A stretch of DNA of 64,000 nucleotides from Eulemur rufifrons (lineage: Eukaryota > Chordata > Mammalia > Primates > Lemuridae). The translations under genes were made by a program, and so were the position numbers. The DNA lies in the NCBI RefSeq assembly GCF_041146395.1, contig NC_090997.1:38977501-39041500 (forward strand), given 5' to 3'. Positions 40,561 through 53,225 of the stretch are shown piece after piece (the stretch's first letter is position 1; the number at the start of each line of letters is the position of its first letter). A model generated the notes under the pieces. The model searched no databases. It worked only from the letters and a program-made list of their open reading frames with translations, and had not been told where the DNA came from.

Positions 40561-43458
40561 CTCCCTGGGACAACTGACATATACTTCTATGCTTACATTG
40601 TTTCTTGAATTAGCAATTTTAGACCATGAAAAATGAGAATTTAATTCACCCTTTGTTTTAGATGGTTATAACTTGCAACTACTTATGGTTTATGCAGAGT
40701 TTTTTTCTCATAAAATTCTAATTGTCTTTTTTTTCTTATTGGGAGGAAAAGACATGTTTCTTATCATATCACTAATATCTACCAGCTTCTTCATCTATCA
40801 ATAGCCTGAAATCCACTCCATTCTTCTGCTTAAAGACATTTTTCTTGGATTTTCTATTCTAATTTAAACCAATTACTTTCTAGACCTGTTGCACTGTTAT
40901 CATTCTGGAATTACTTGTATTGAATTCCTAAGTTAGTGCACTATTTTTTTTAGCCCATGTCATCGTCTTTATTACTTTTCGTCATCATTTTATCGGCCCA
41001 TATCCTTAATAACTCTTTCAGAAACGTTTTATGGTTTAAGAAGTAAATATTCTAAGTCCCTGCATGCCTGGGAATGTGTTTATTTTACCTCATACTTGAT
41101 AGTTTTCATAGGTTCAAAATTCTAGGTTATTTTCTCTCAGAACCTTGAAGACACTGCCTTATTGTCTTTTAAACCCTCAGTGTTGCTTGTGAGACACTTG
41201 TTATGGTCATTCTTTTATTCAAAATATATCTTTTGAGCTCTCACAATTTAACAGTAATGAACAATAACAAAAACAAAAACTGCCTGCCCTTAGGGATTTT
41301 ACACTCTAGTTATACTCATCTGATTCTCATTCCTTTACAGGATATCTTTTTTCTTTTTTTCTCCCTAGGAGCTTTTCGGACTTTCCCTCCTGCTACACTG
41401 AAATTTCACAATGGTATGAATAGGAGTGGGTCTTTCTTCATTGTGTTGAGCCCTTTTCTCTCCCTCTTCCTTTCAATCTGGAAATTTGTATCTTTAAGCA
41501 TTAGAGATTTTCTTATATTACTTTTCTGATAATTGACCTTTTCCATTTTATGTTTTTGAAACTTCTACTAGTTAAATAACAAACCTGTTCTTTGTCTTTT
41601 TGCTCTATTTTCAGAGTTTTACTCAATTTATCTTCTAACCATCATTTTTAAAATTATGCCAATAACTTAATTTCCAATAACTTTTTGTTCTGATTTTTAA
41701 AATAATTATTCTGTTCTTGCTTTATTAAGGAAACTTTTTTTTTCTTCTGAGAATATTAAATAGACATTTTCTTTTTAAGGTCTTTTCTGATCCAAGAGTT
41801 ATCTGCTTCACATGGTACTAGTTTTTGTTTTATTTATGTACTGTTGGTTTTGTTTTATTTCTTTGAAGATAATTTTTGGTTTACCATTGACACTTTAAAA
41901 AGAAGAAAAAAGAAGAGTGAATGGAAACACTATACATGCGAGCAGGGCTTCCTGACTGGAATACTTTGCTTTAGGTCAGATGAAAAACAAAGAATCAGCC
42001 ATTAAACAGGCTATATATTATATAGGGAATTCCCTAAAAGCTAGAATGAGGAGGGCTTATCTGCAGACACAAGCGTCTGCAATGGCAATGCTATTTTTCC
42101 TTTATTGTTGTCTTTGTTTTTATTTACAGAAGAAATAACCTCTGTATATTTTGATGTGAAAGAGAGACAGGAGTGAGTTAAGAAATGGGGAGTATTACAG
42201 GAACTGTCACTGTGCATGGGTCTGAGTGAGAAAGGAGCACAACTATTCCATACATCAATTATTTCTCCTTTCTCGTTTTCAACCATCCTTTGTCTCTGAC
42301 CTTTTCAATCCCAAGATTCTCTGAGATTCTATTGAATATATCAGAATTTTCCTTTGCTGCAACCCCTTCTTGAATATTTTGGGACACAGTTTTCTGTTAT
42401 AATCTGTTCCATCCATCACTACTCTTTATGTCTTTCAGAAATGTGTTGTAATCTCTTGTCTACTGAGAATACTCTGCTTTCCCTTCAATATGATAAGTTT
42501 ATTCTTTTTACTTTAGTATTATTTTAATATTGTCTCCAAGGAGAGAGGAGACAAACACACGGTCAGATCTATATCTATCACAGCAAATATACATCATTTA
42601 AGTCAATTATTTCTAATAATTATTCTCATCCTTTTAGACAACTTGATATAAACGACAAATTTTCCAAAGTCTATGAAGCTACTATTCAATTCATGTACCC
42701 ATTTGGTCAAGAAAAACTTCTGAGAATACACAGATGCCATTTTAGACAATGAAGAAACCAAGAAAGCAAGAATATACTATGGATTCTTTTAAGGCAGGGT
42801 CTAGCTCTTCCACGGAAGAGATGTAATTTAGAAAAAATGTCACAATAAAGTATGTATTATCCTTTATAGATTCCCTTAAAAGATTACATACTAGTTACAT
42901 AAAAATACTTCCTTAATAGTGATAACAAACTCAAGAAAAGCCCCAGGAACACTAAAGAATATTTTATGTTTGCCAGACTTCTAATTATTAATATTTAGGC
43001 TCTATTTTGAAATAAGGTATTTCTAACCTACCTATAGCACTTGTATCATCTCATATTATGTTACAGTTCTTCACAGCATTTAATAAACAGGTTCTCCTTA
43101 GGAAATAATAACAACCCAAATAGCTAAGCTTTCCTAGAGAATGTAAATTTAGACACTTGTGGAAAAAATTCACTTTTAAGAATTAGTTCTTGGTCCTTGT
43201 AGAAATACTGCTGCCTGGCTGACAGTGCTTTCAGAAAAATAGCTCACATAAGCAAACAGGCTTATTATAAGTTAAAGAAAAAAGAAAGAAAAGAAATAAA
43301 GAAAGGAAGAAAGAAAAGATGAGGTAAAGAACAATAACACTAATTTCTCTTATAAAGGAAACAGATAAAGTACTATAGCTTAATGGGATAAATAACAATT
43401 TACCACTGGAAGAGACTCTAGGGAATCACTTCTGTCTTTGCAAAGATTAAGGAAACTG

Positions 43459-43795
43459 GGGCCGGGCGTGGTGGCTCACGCCTGTAATTCTAGCACTCTG
43501 GGAGGCCGAGGCGGGTGGATAGCTCGAGGTCAGGAGTTCGAGACCAGCCTGAGCAAGAGCGAGACCCCGTCTCCACTAAAAATAGAAAGAAATTATATGG
43601 ACAACTAAAAATATATATAGAAAAAATTAGCCAGGCATGGTGGTGCATGCCTGTAGTCCCAGGTACTCGGGAGGCTGAGGCAGTAGGATCGCTTAAGCCC
43701 AGGAGTTTGAGGTTGCTGTGAGCTAGGCTGACGCCACGGCACTCACTCTAGCCCGGGCAACAGAGCGAGACTCTGTCTCAAAAAAAAAAAAAAAA
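43459..43795 (+). mobile_element. Alu, strepsirrhine type (5' intron)
   Basis: GGCCGGGCGTGGTGGCTCAC with full linker. The flanks carry AAGGAAACTG (43449) and AAGGAAGCTG (43796). A young, well-preserved copy. Confidence 0.94.
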
Positions 43796-43951
43796 AAGGA
43801 AGCTGAGACCCAGAAAAAAGGAATGACTTACCTAAGTTCACAAATAATTTACGTAAGGTCACAAAACTCAGTTAGTAAAACCTGAAATAGACTATAAGTT
43901 TTCTGACTCTTAGTTAAGAGACCTATTTAATATTTTAATTAAAACAATCAA

Positions 43952-44281
43952 GGCTAGGCACGATGGCTCACACCTGTAATCCTAGCACTTGGGAGGTCTA
44001 GGTTGGAAGATCACTCAAGGCCAGGAGTTCGAGACCAGCTTGAGCAAGAGAAAGACCCCACTTCTACAAAAAATAGAAAAATTAGCCAGGTGTGGTAGCA
44101 CCTGCCTGTAGTCCTAGCTACTCTGGAGGCTGAGGCAGGAGGATGGCTTGAGCCCAGGAGTTTGAGATTTCAATGAGCTATGATGATGCCATAGCACTCT
44201 AGCCCAGGTGATGCAGCGAGACTCTGTCTTCAAAAAAAAAAAAAAAAGAAAGAAAGAAAGAAAAGAAAAAGAAAAAAAAAC
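43952..44281 (+). mobile_element. Older Alu (5' intron), inserted at an L2 start
   Basis: GGCTAGGCACGATGGCTCAC with no strepsirrhine linker and an (AAAG)n-like tail at 44233-44280. The imperfect duplication TTAATTAAAACAATCAA / CAATTACAACAATCAA flanks it. Confidence 0.9.
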
Positions 44282-44299
44282 CTCAATTACAACAATCAA

Positions 44300-45940
44300 A
44301 TGAGAACTACTTCATCTCTGAAGCCACTTCCACCTGTATCTATCCAATACTCTGCCCTCCCAACCCCGCTAAAATTGAAGAAGCCTTTCTGCTTCTTTTT
44401 AAACTTAAACCTTTTTACTTGTCTTCTTTCCCATACTATCTCTCAATGTCCAGGATTGTGCTCCTGCAATTGTGCCCTCTCTATAGGATCATTCCTATGA
44501 AAGAGGCTCTAGTGAAGCTCATACTTGACTCCATGTACTACTGCATCAACAATCCAATTTCTCTACTCCTATTTTCCAATAAAATTTTTTTGAAGAGTAA
44601 TATATAATCTAGAACATTATCTCCACTTTTTTTCCAACCATTTTCTTTTGAACCCACACTAGTCAGGTTTTTATCCCCACCACTCCACTGAAATAGCTTT
44701 TGTCAAAATCAATGACATTCATCTTCCTAAATCCATTAGCCAATTTCCTATCCTATTCCAACTTGACCTCACAGCAGTGTCTGACACAACCAATCATTTC
44801 CTCCTTCCTAAAACATTCTCTTTTCCTACTTAGTTTCCATAGTCCTCTACTATACTGGTTTTCTTACTACCTCACTGGCTGTCTTTTCTCAGTCTCCTTT
44901 ATTGAATCTGCCTCCTCTTCCTGATCTCTAAGCACATGTTGGCCCTCTTTTCTTTACCTACACTCTCTCCTTAGGTAATCTCATCTAGACCTCATTTACC
45001 CTGACTTTCAGATTCATATATGTTCACCTTCCTACTTGACAACTCCATTTGGATATCTAAAAATCATTTTAAATTTATGTGTCCAAAACTGAAATCTGTC
45101 CCCTTTCCACCTCTACTCTTTCCTACCTTTCTTATCTCATTAAATGGTATGTCCATCTACTAAATTACTCATGACACAAATCTAAGGATCATCCCAGATT
45201 CCTTCTGCCCTCACATCCCACATCTAAACCATCTGTAAAAAACCAGACAGTTTAACCTCCAAAATATATTCCAGATCTGACCATTTCTTACCATCCACTG
45301 CTACTGCCCTAGTCCAAGCCATGTTTCCTCACTTGGACTTCTGCAGTAGACTCTTAATTGATATCCTGTTTTCATCCTTGTCTTCCCCCCAGTTCTTCAC
45401 ATGGCAATCAGAAAAAGTGACTTGAAACAGAGATCAAATGCACTGCTCTCTTACTTAATACACCCCAATGGTGTCCTATGGCCATCAGATTCCCCAGGCC
45501 TGCAAACTCATACACAATCTAGCTCTTCTGCCCACTTCATTCTTACATCATGCCACTTCTCCCCTCATCTCTTTTTTCAGGCAAACTTGCCTTCTTTTGT
45601 GCCTCCAACATACCAAGCTTGTTACTAACTCACAGCCTTTGCACTTGCTGCACGCTCTACCTAGAACACAAAGGTGGCTCCTCCTCTTCTTCCTGTTCTC
45701 AGCACAAATGTCACCTTCAAGGATGGCTCCCCTGACAATTCTGTTTAAGTGAACCCAGTCACATTATCCTATTACTCTACTTTAATTTCTTCATAGACCT
45801 TGTCACTATTGGAAATTAATCTTATATTTCTTGTCTTACCCCTCCTACTAAATGTAAGACCTATGAGAACAGAAATCTTGTCTGTCACCACAATAACCAC
45901 AACATTAATTCATTAATTATTTGTGGAATGAATGATTATT
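44300..45940 (+). mobile_element. L2 LINE, long 3' part (5' intron)
   Basis: Ordered L2 landmarks: GATATCTAAAAATCATTTTA, CCCAGATTCCTTCTGCCCTC, AATCAGAAAAAGTGACTTGA, AATGGTGTCCTATGGCCATC, CAGCCTTTGCACTTGCTGCA, AATGTCACCTTCAAGGATGG, and the tail TTTGTGGAATGAATGATT. About 1.6 kb remain, which is long for so old an element. Confidence 0.8.
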
Positions 45941-47746
45941 CTATAATTTTATTCCAAATAGAATATTAATGGTCTCATTTTATAAAATTTCCCTTTTTGT
46001 TTTAAAGGAAATGTTAAGTCTTCCCTCTTTCAAAATAATTACATAAGACTTACTTAATCTCTAAAATTCCCAAGAGGGAAAAGTTAGTAAATCAAAAAAT
46101 TTTGCTCAGAGCCATTGCCATTGTAAAGTTGGAATATTTTTTTGCATTAATTTTAAATAAATAATATGACCTACTAAAGGTTCAGATAATAAATTTTGCC
46201 TGCAGTTACACCAATAATTTCTATTTGACTAACATAACCTAGTCATAATATGATTAAGTGAACGGTTATTCTTTCTCTTAAAAGAGTTATCTAGATTAAC
46301 AGATAAGAAACTGAGGATGTATATTCCATGTATAGTTCTCTAATTTAAACTAATTCATGGTAACCAAGAATGAATCAGTTAACAGTTGTTCACCTATTTC
46401 CCCTGTTTGTGTTTGTGTGTTGGGGGAGGGAGGTTGTATGCATTCCATTAGCTCTTTCTCAATAAGCAACAAATTAACTAATTAAAGCAAAAAAGAAAAA
46501 TTATAAGTCTTGCCCAATTTCAATTCCTAAGAATGGTTTATTTTCTAAATATGGCCAAGAGTACTACTACAGCAATGCTAGAAAGCTATCAAATCTAATA
46601 CTTATCATTTTTCATCCAAAAATAAACTTTCCTTTTTAAAAAAAGTCCCAAACAGTATAGGTTACACATAAACAGTTCAGAAAGATTACCAGAATGTTTC
46701 ATTTATATCCTGTTACAAATGAATCAGAAAGCAAATCTAAGCTATAGCGTCTGCTGTATATAGAATATCATAATGATCACCTGAATTTATGTGACTCTAA
46801 GAAGCCTCTTAGTTTTAAGAAAAAACTGTGTAAAATCAACTAACTGTTAATTTCTTGACATATCCCTGTGCTCATCTTCTTTGTATAAAACATTGCTAAC
46901 TGTCTACCTCTGCTGCCAGCAAAAGAGGTCACATAACAGGCAACCAGGCAAGTAAACGAAAATAAACTAGGAAAGATACACATAAGGAGATCTCTCTCCC
47001 AAAAAGGAAAACAAGCCAGCTAAAGATGAGATAAAGGTGAAAGCTATATTGCTACATTAAAACTATAACTGCTCCAAAGAAGAAAAGACTAAGAAACAAA
47101 TAAAACCAAGTTTTTCTGTTCCTCTATTATATGTTTCTGCATACTTCTAAACAATTTCCTTATCCTACTACATTTATTAATATTTGCACAATACCTATTC
47201 TTGCTTAAAAATCAAACTATTTGGTTAAAAAGAAAATAAAACTTAAAAAAATAAAAATAAATTATGTTTGGATTTTAAGTATGATATTAAGTATAATCAG
47301 TCAGATCACAGTAAATGCTAGATTTAAAATTTATGGCATAATCAGATTCTTTTAAACAGCATTTTGAAACAATAGGTGAAATTAAAGCATCGTAACTACA
47401 GTATGTATTCCTAAATTTTAGCCAGTCAAATGAAAACATCACAGAACACTCACTCATTATTTTATAAGAAATTTACTAAATACCTACTAAGTGTTAGGTA
47501 CTGAACTATAGATGAAGCTGGAGATACAAAAAAATGAATAAGACACAACTGATCCCCTACTATTAAGGAATTCCCAGCCAAGAGAAGAAAGATAATGCAA
47601 CAAAGTACTAATGATAAAAGGAAGTAAAGGAGACTAAGCAACCTCAAAACTAAGTTGGAGGACAGAAGGGACTTTGAGACTGTTTCCAGAGGAGATAATG
47701 CCTAAATTGAGTCTTAAGATATTAGCAAAGGTTAAGCACAAGTATA

Positions 47747-47748
<2 letters not shown>

Positions 47749-47776
<28 letters not shown>
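47749..47776 (+). repeat. (TG)n microsatellite
   Basis: About fourteen uninterrupted TG units inside an antisense L2, in the LCA5 5' intron. Confidence 0.95.
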
Positions 47777-47780
<4 letters not shown>

Positions 47781-47919
47781 GAAAGTGGGGTGGTAAATGA
47801 CGTTAGAAAAAGAAAGCAGTTAGTGAAGCAAGACCCTGTTTCAATAAGAGGATGCAGCATGTGCAAAAGTAAAATAAATTAGATAAGCATGGCATATCAC
47901 TTAACTGCAAATACTCTAC

Positions 47920-48180
47920 AATTGTGCTGTCCAACAGAATGGCTTCTGAGCACCTGAAATGTAACTAGTCAGAACTGACATATGCTGGAAGTGTAAAATA
48001 CATGAGAAAGTTTGAAACATAAAATACCTTTTTGATCTATTTTTTTATATTTTGGATATACTGGGTTATATGAACTATATTATTAAAATTAATTTCATCT
48101 GTTTGTATTTTCTTGTGTGACTACTGAAAAAATATGTATATGGCTCACATTTATTTCTATTGGACAATACTGGTTTAAAC
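47920..48180 (+). mobile_element. Old hAT-type DNA element inserted in antisense L2
   Basis: It starts with ATTGTGCTGTCCAACAGAAT and ends with TTCTATTGGACAATACTGG, so imperfect terminal inverted repeats (TGTCCAA) are visible. It interrupts an antisense L2 copy. Same family as the copies at 35577 and 58950. Confidence 0.55.
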
Positions 48181-50269
48181 TGCATCGGCTGAGGAGTAGT
48201 GAGAAAGTAGTAAGTGATAACAAGAGTTGGTTGAAAACAAAGGATCTTCAATGGAGGTAAAATGATCAGATTTGACGTTTAGAAAGATTCATCTCCAACC
48301 AAGAACTGGAGGGCAGTAAGACTGGAAGAAGAATACCAGTTGGGCTTGATACCAGCTGACAGATGATAGTGGTGTGAATGAAGGTAGTGAAACTAGAGAT
48401 ATATAGAATTGATTCCAGAAATGTTTATCAAGAAATAAACTAGACTTGATGGCAGATTAAATGTGGAATATGAGATGAGAGAAGAACCTGAATGAATTCC
48501 GAAGTTTTGGGCTTACAAAATTAGGAGAATATGGTACCATTCAATTGGGAATACTTTGGCAGGGAAAGGTGATAGGTTCAATATCATAATACTGAGTTTG
48601 GGATGCCTGTGGGAAATCTATGTGGAAATATCAAAAATTAGCTAGAAAAGTTTGATGGTAACTAAAGAGTTCCAAGACAGAGATTAAAAAAAAAAAAAAA
48701 AAAAAAACTGGGAGTGCGTTAATAAAGTATAGATGGTAAAAGCCAAAGGAGAGGATGAACTCAGCCCAGAAGATGACATAGAATAAAAAGAGAAGACAGA
48801 AGACAGAGTTATGGAAAAAAATAATAATTAAATGGTGGACAGAGGAAGAGTATCCTCCAAAGGAGTGGAAGAATGACAAGCAGGAGAAGAACCAGGAGAG
48901 AACGTAGCATCTTTATTGTAATGGGCTCCTATTGTGTCTTACAGAATTATGGTTCCATAAAATGTTTAACAGAAGAGATGTGACTTTGAAAAAACAAAAA
49001 TCTCTTTTCCAAGGTCATCAATTACTTTTGATATTTTACAAATATTATTTGAAATGACACTGTCAACTTAGAAAATCAAAACAAACTATTATTTCCTATT
49101 ACGTGTTTGAACAAACATATTGGTCAACATGCAACAAATCACAGGGTGAAATATTTAAAATAGTAATAAAAAATTCCAATGTGTAACTACAACTGGAAAA
49201 AACACAGATTAAAATAACAACCATGCTAAAGAGAAGAATTGGAACCTTATCGGTTTTAACTTTTTCCAAAATGCATACAGCCGACCCCCAAAAAAATCAT
49301 TTAAACGATGACTTTTGATTCCAAACATTCATCGAATCCAAGTTCTTAACCTGAAGGTAAAGGACAGACATAAACATGTATGTGTTCATGTGACTAAGTG
49401 TACTTTCCTAAGGAAAAGAGCCTAAACCTTCTTTAGATTTTGGGAAGGGAGAGGAGTGTCAATGATGGAAAAAAAGTTAAGAAAATCTCCAGTCAACGCA
49501 GCCCAAAGAATAGCTCACACACTAAATATTCTAAAAACAAATTCACTTTAACGAACCATCCATTTTTTTTCATTTACCTAAGTATAAGTACAATAAAATT
49601 AATCCTCACAACAAATCTATCCCAAATAGAAAAAAAAAAAAATGACGCTAGTCATTTGTTACTAATTGATGTTAATAATTAGTCCAGGCCACAAAGTGAA
49701 CAAAGGAGGAGTTTATATTCAGGTGAAGTGAGCCAGCGCTCTCCACGGTCCATCCGAAACAAAACACCAAGTATTTGAATACCCGCTCCAACTCACATGT
49801 GCCAACAAGGCACATTTCTTGCTAACCATCTTTACTCCTCTCATCCCATCTCTGAAGACTATGTGTAAAATTTTCACTGCCTGGACAAATGTGCCTTTCA
49901 CTCTAATCACAGTTTAAAAATAAACCTATTATTTATCCCAAAGCCATCAAAAGCCTTCTTCCCCTTCTTGGCCCTTGGCTTCGTCCCTCCTCTCCCGCCC
50001 TGAGTCTCCTTGGGCCTCCAGAGTCTTTGTTTTGTTTCTAATAACTCTTAACACTTTCTCTAGATACGCCTGCACTATGCTCCCTTCCTTCTCTTCCCCA
50101 TCCCAGGAAATAACCTTTTCCCAACTCCTCCTAACTTCCCAATCCTCCATCTGTCGGTCAACCTCCGCTCCTCCCGACCCTCTCCCAGCTGCCCCGCTCT
50201 CGACTTATTTTCCTAGGACTTTCTTCTCCCCTGTCCCCAAATCCTCCCCCATCCCTAATCCTTTCATCC

Positions 50270-50960
50270 TCCTTGCTTTAATAACTCCACCCGCAGGCGC
50301 CCATCCACGAACGCCCCCATCGGCAGCTTCCCGCGCCCACGCACCGCCCCCCACGCTTCACCCTAGTCTCACCTCGCGCCTCCACCTCCCCCACGGTCTC
50401 CACGCCACCCCCAAACCCACCCCCAACCCGCCCTCGCTCCTCCTCAGAGCCGACGCGGCGTCCCGCCTCCTTGCCTTCCCTCCCCGGACCGAAATCCCCA
50501 CCGGGGCCTCAGCGTCCGGCCGTCTCTTTGGCGGGTGCCTGGCTCCTGCAGAGACTGGGGGGCGGCTGCTGAGGTTACCCGAGTGCGAAAAGTTTGAACA
50601 CTGGGATGGGACAGGGGCGGGAACCGCAGATCCTGGGTGGCAGCGGCGCCGCGACCTCGGCTCCACGGTAACGGAGGCGGAGACCCAGACTGCACTGCGA
50701 GACGACCAGAACCAATGATAATGCCTCTTCCGGAGCTCCCATTGGCCTCTGTTTCCAATGGCCCTTTTTATTGGCTTCAGTGAAACTGGAAGGCGGGACA
50801 AAGAGTGCGGGAGAAGGCGGCCATTGGTCGATCGGTCTAGCTATAGCTCCGACCGCGCGTAGGGAAGTTGTTCGCGGCGAAGCGCAAAGCGTGCCTTGCT
50901 CTTTTGAGCTGTGTGGAGCAAACGTGACTGCTGAGCCTGCTGGGCCCTGCGGAGAAAGAC
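50270..50960 (-). promoter_or_regulatory. LCA5: CpG-island promoter of LCA5
   Basis: This is the only CpG-dense stretch of the window, sitting upstream of the first coding exon in the right orientation. It holds CCAAT or ATTGG boxes at 50712-50716, 50741-50745, 50755-50759, 50770-50774 and 50823-50827. It also has an ETS-type CTTCCGG at 50727-50733 and a GC box (GGGGCGGG) at 50614-50621. There is no TATA box. A plausible donor for a non-coding first exon on the minus strand is GCGAG/GTGAGA with the GT at 50372-50371; a weaker one (CGG/GTAACC) lies near 50577. The start site and first exon are inferred, since no transcript data are available. The box layout would also allow divergent transcription rightward. 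Confidence 0.75.
50659..50672 (+). promoter_or_regulatory. X-box-like site (possible RFX binding)
   Basis: GGCTCC-AC-GGTAAC: the right half matches the RFX half-site RGYAAC exactly, with a 2-nt spacer, while the left half has two mismatches to GTNRCC. RFX factors drive ciliary genes and LCA5 is ciliary, which makes the site plausible but unproven. Confidence 0.3.
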
Positions 50961-53225
50961 GCGGGCGAAGGGGAAAGAGGGTTCGTGTAAAGAATTGTAA
51001 AATTGGCGACTGCTGAATTAAAAACATTGGCATATGTCGCGACTCCTTTTTGAAAATAAATCGGTTTTAAATTATAAAGAAATTATAAACAAACGGCTCG
51101 TACTTCTCGGTCTTTTTACTGAAATTTCTGATTTTTAGGAGGACGTGGGGTTAGTGCACGAATGTTTCTACCTCCAGGTCCTGGCCTTCCTGATTTAAGA
51201 ACGCGCCGTGAGTTTGGCTTGAAAATGATTTTTAGGATTTGGAACGGGTTTGGTGTGGAATGGCATTTGAAACATTAGCACACAATTTTTTTAAAGAAAT
51301 GTCCTGGGGTGCATGTCAGTAGCCTATTGAGAGCTGCTGTGTGGCATATTTTCCCCTTCAAGAATTGGCAGCGCCTTAAACGGCATTAATTGCAGGAGCA
51401 GGGAAGGTAAAAAGAAAATCCTCTCTTTGAAGAGGGTTTTAAGCCGCTCTGAGCCTTCTGATCATAGAGACGGTTTAACATGTACTCTGCTGTTCTCACA
51501 ATGTCAATTTCTCCCTCAGTTTTACCTCCATTCTGCAAAACTCTTGAAGACAAATGCGTTTTAATCAATCTTCTGACCACGAAGACTGGTAATGCCTGCT
51601 TCTCGCTTGACTTCGTTTTCCCACCTTTGCACTAATTCAAAGCATTCATTTTATCTTGTCAAGATATTTTACTTCAAGTTACACGGACTAGCCCACCTAA
51701 ACAATATTGTAATTAAATGGGATTTCTGTATGCGCAATAAATCTGTAGGAGATGGCAATCATCTGTTAGTGAAAATAAAATGAGCAATCCCCAATTTGCA
51801 CTGAAATACTTTTTATTCAATTCGATAATCTATCTCTGCTAATACTCTGTTTAAATAGCTCACTGGTTAATATTGACTCTGTTAGAGTTAATACTATGTA
51901 GATTACTAAATGTATGGGCGGATTCTTTTTAAAGGAAGTTGCTAGGAAGAGTTAAGAAACATGCTGTGTTTATGTGGACAAAGAAACGTCTGTCACCAAA
52001 GAGTCAAATCGGTATTGTTAGCACTCAAGGACAGCTGAGGATGAAATTACCATTTATTCGGCACTCAGAATGTTCCAGGCAGTGTACTCTCATTCTATCT
52101 TCATTCAAGACTCTGGGCAGGTATTGTTATTCATCGTTTATACCCGAGGAAACAGATTCAGAGAGGTTAAAGAATGTACCATGAGATACTAAAATAGTAA
52201 GTGGTAATGCCAGGATGCAAGCTTAGGTCTGCTAAATTCCAAATTTTTTGGTTTCAAATTTAACGCCTTCGGTGTGTTACCCTACGGGTTAATAGAGTTA
52301 CCAGTAAACAAGAACTACTTAAAAGGTCTGAAGCCTACAAAAAATTGGCTAGTTGTATGTAACATATTCTCAAGATCCTTAAAATGTGCAATTTTATTCA
52401 CCCTATTATATTCTTAATAACATAACTATTTGACCTTGAAAAAAAGACCAAAATAATTTGTAAACTTACAGAAGTGAAAGCCAATTTATTGAATTAATAT
52501 TTCTAAAAGGTCAGCCCAAAATATTAGGTAACAATTTCAAAAGTTTTTATGTGATATTACATGGTTTTAATATAATCATTTTTGATAGGACTAGAACTTT
52601 CTAAGAATATACCATTTAACATTTCATTTCACTATATACTATATAGGATTTTGCTGTTCAGAAAAAAAGGAAACAAAGTTAAAAAAACCACATTTTTATA
52701 TGTTTGCCACTTGAAATTATATTTAGCAGAAATCAGGTTCCTTATTGTTCTTAAAGATTACATTATGGAATAAATTCTACTAATGGTCATTAAGCAATAT
52801 GTAGTTTTATTTTTAATATTCCTGGGCTTCCATTGATAATGCAATATTTCCATATTTGTGATACTGCTAACTGTTCATTTTCTGCAGGACTTTGTCTTGT
52901 TTAGTGCTATGTGGAAATGATACAGTTATTATACAGTTAAAAATCTTCCTACAAATGCTTACTAACAGGATTATTCCCATTTTCCTTATGGGGAAAGGTA
53001 CAGAGTTTGATTGATAGAATTTTCATAAAAATTAATAAGTAGAATAATAAGTAGGCTTTCCAACTGTAGACAATCCAGAAATCACAATGACTAATTTTTA
53101 AAGCGGTGACATATTGTATATAATGTCTTGGAATGCACACCTTTTAATACCATTCTAAAAAAAAAATGTACTGTCACAGTTCTGTATGTTTTACCTACAT
53201 ATGTGATAAGTAAAAAAATTAAACA
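50961..53225. other. Upstream flank of the LCA5 promoter
   Basis: Unique AT-rich DNA with one MIR. It could carry a divergent non-coding transcript from the CpG island, but no exon can be supported. Confidence 0.5.
52035..52245 (+). mobile_element. MIR SINE
   Basis: TTCGGCACTCAGAATGTTCC, AGGCAGTGTACTCTCATTCT, CCGAGGAAACAGATTCAGAG, TAAGTGGTAATGCCAGGATG. Nearly full length, 1.1 kb upstream of the promoter. Confidence 0.75.

Larger units (their letters stand above)
47440..48660 (-). mobile_element. Antisense L2 LINE, split
   Basis: The plus strand reads the L2 complement: TACTAAATACCTACTAAGTG and GGAGATACAAAAAAATGAAT, then after the inserts AAATGATCAGATTTGACGTT and TTGGGATGCCTGTGGGAAAT. It is interrupted by the (TG)n tract at 47749 and the hAT element at 47920. 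Confidence 0.6.
39516..50372 (-). other. LCA5 5' intron(s) before the first coding exon
   Basis: About 10.9 kb between the promoter and exon 3. The human gene has a second non-coding exon, which I could not place here. Holds a degraded L1, L2 copies, two Alus, a hAT relic and an A-run at 48688-48706. The stretches 40.6-43.4, 45.95-47.4 and 48.7-49.9 kb show no gene. 49950-50440 is strongly C/T-rich on the plus strand. Confidence 0.65.

Noticed and set aside
45401..45752. Overlapping 60-95-codon plus-strand frames
   Set aside because: They lie in the L2 LINE 3' region and are by-products of its C/T-rich sequence.
49975..50718. 247-codon open frame on the plus strand in the CpG island
   Set aside because: It starts at TTG, is Pro/Ser/Ala-rich from C-rich composition, and has no domain. 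It is explained by strand skew and scarcity of stops in GC-rich DNA.
50358..51033. Three overlapping 100-150-codon minus-strand frames in the CpG island
   Set aside because: Arg/Pro/Ser-rich composition frames that overlap one another in different phases within the promoter and first-exon region, with no homology I recognise.
51386..51580. 64-codon minus-strand frame upstream of the promoter
   Set aside because: It looks slightly protein-like, but it is short, has no recognisable homologue and no splice partners.
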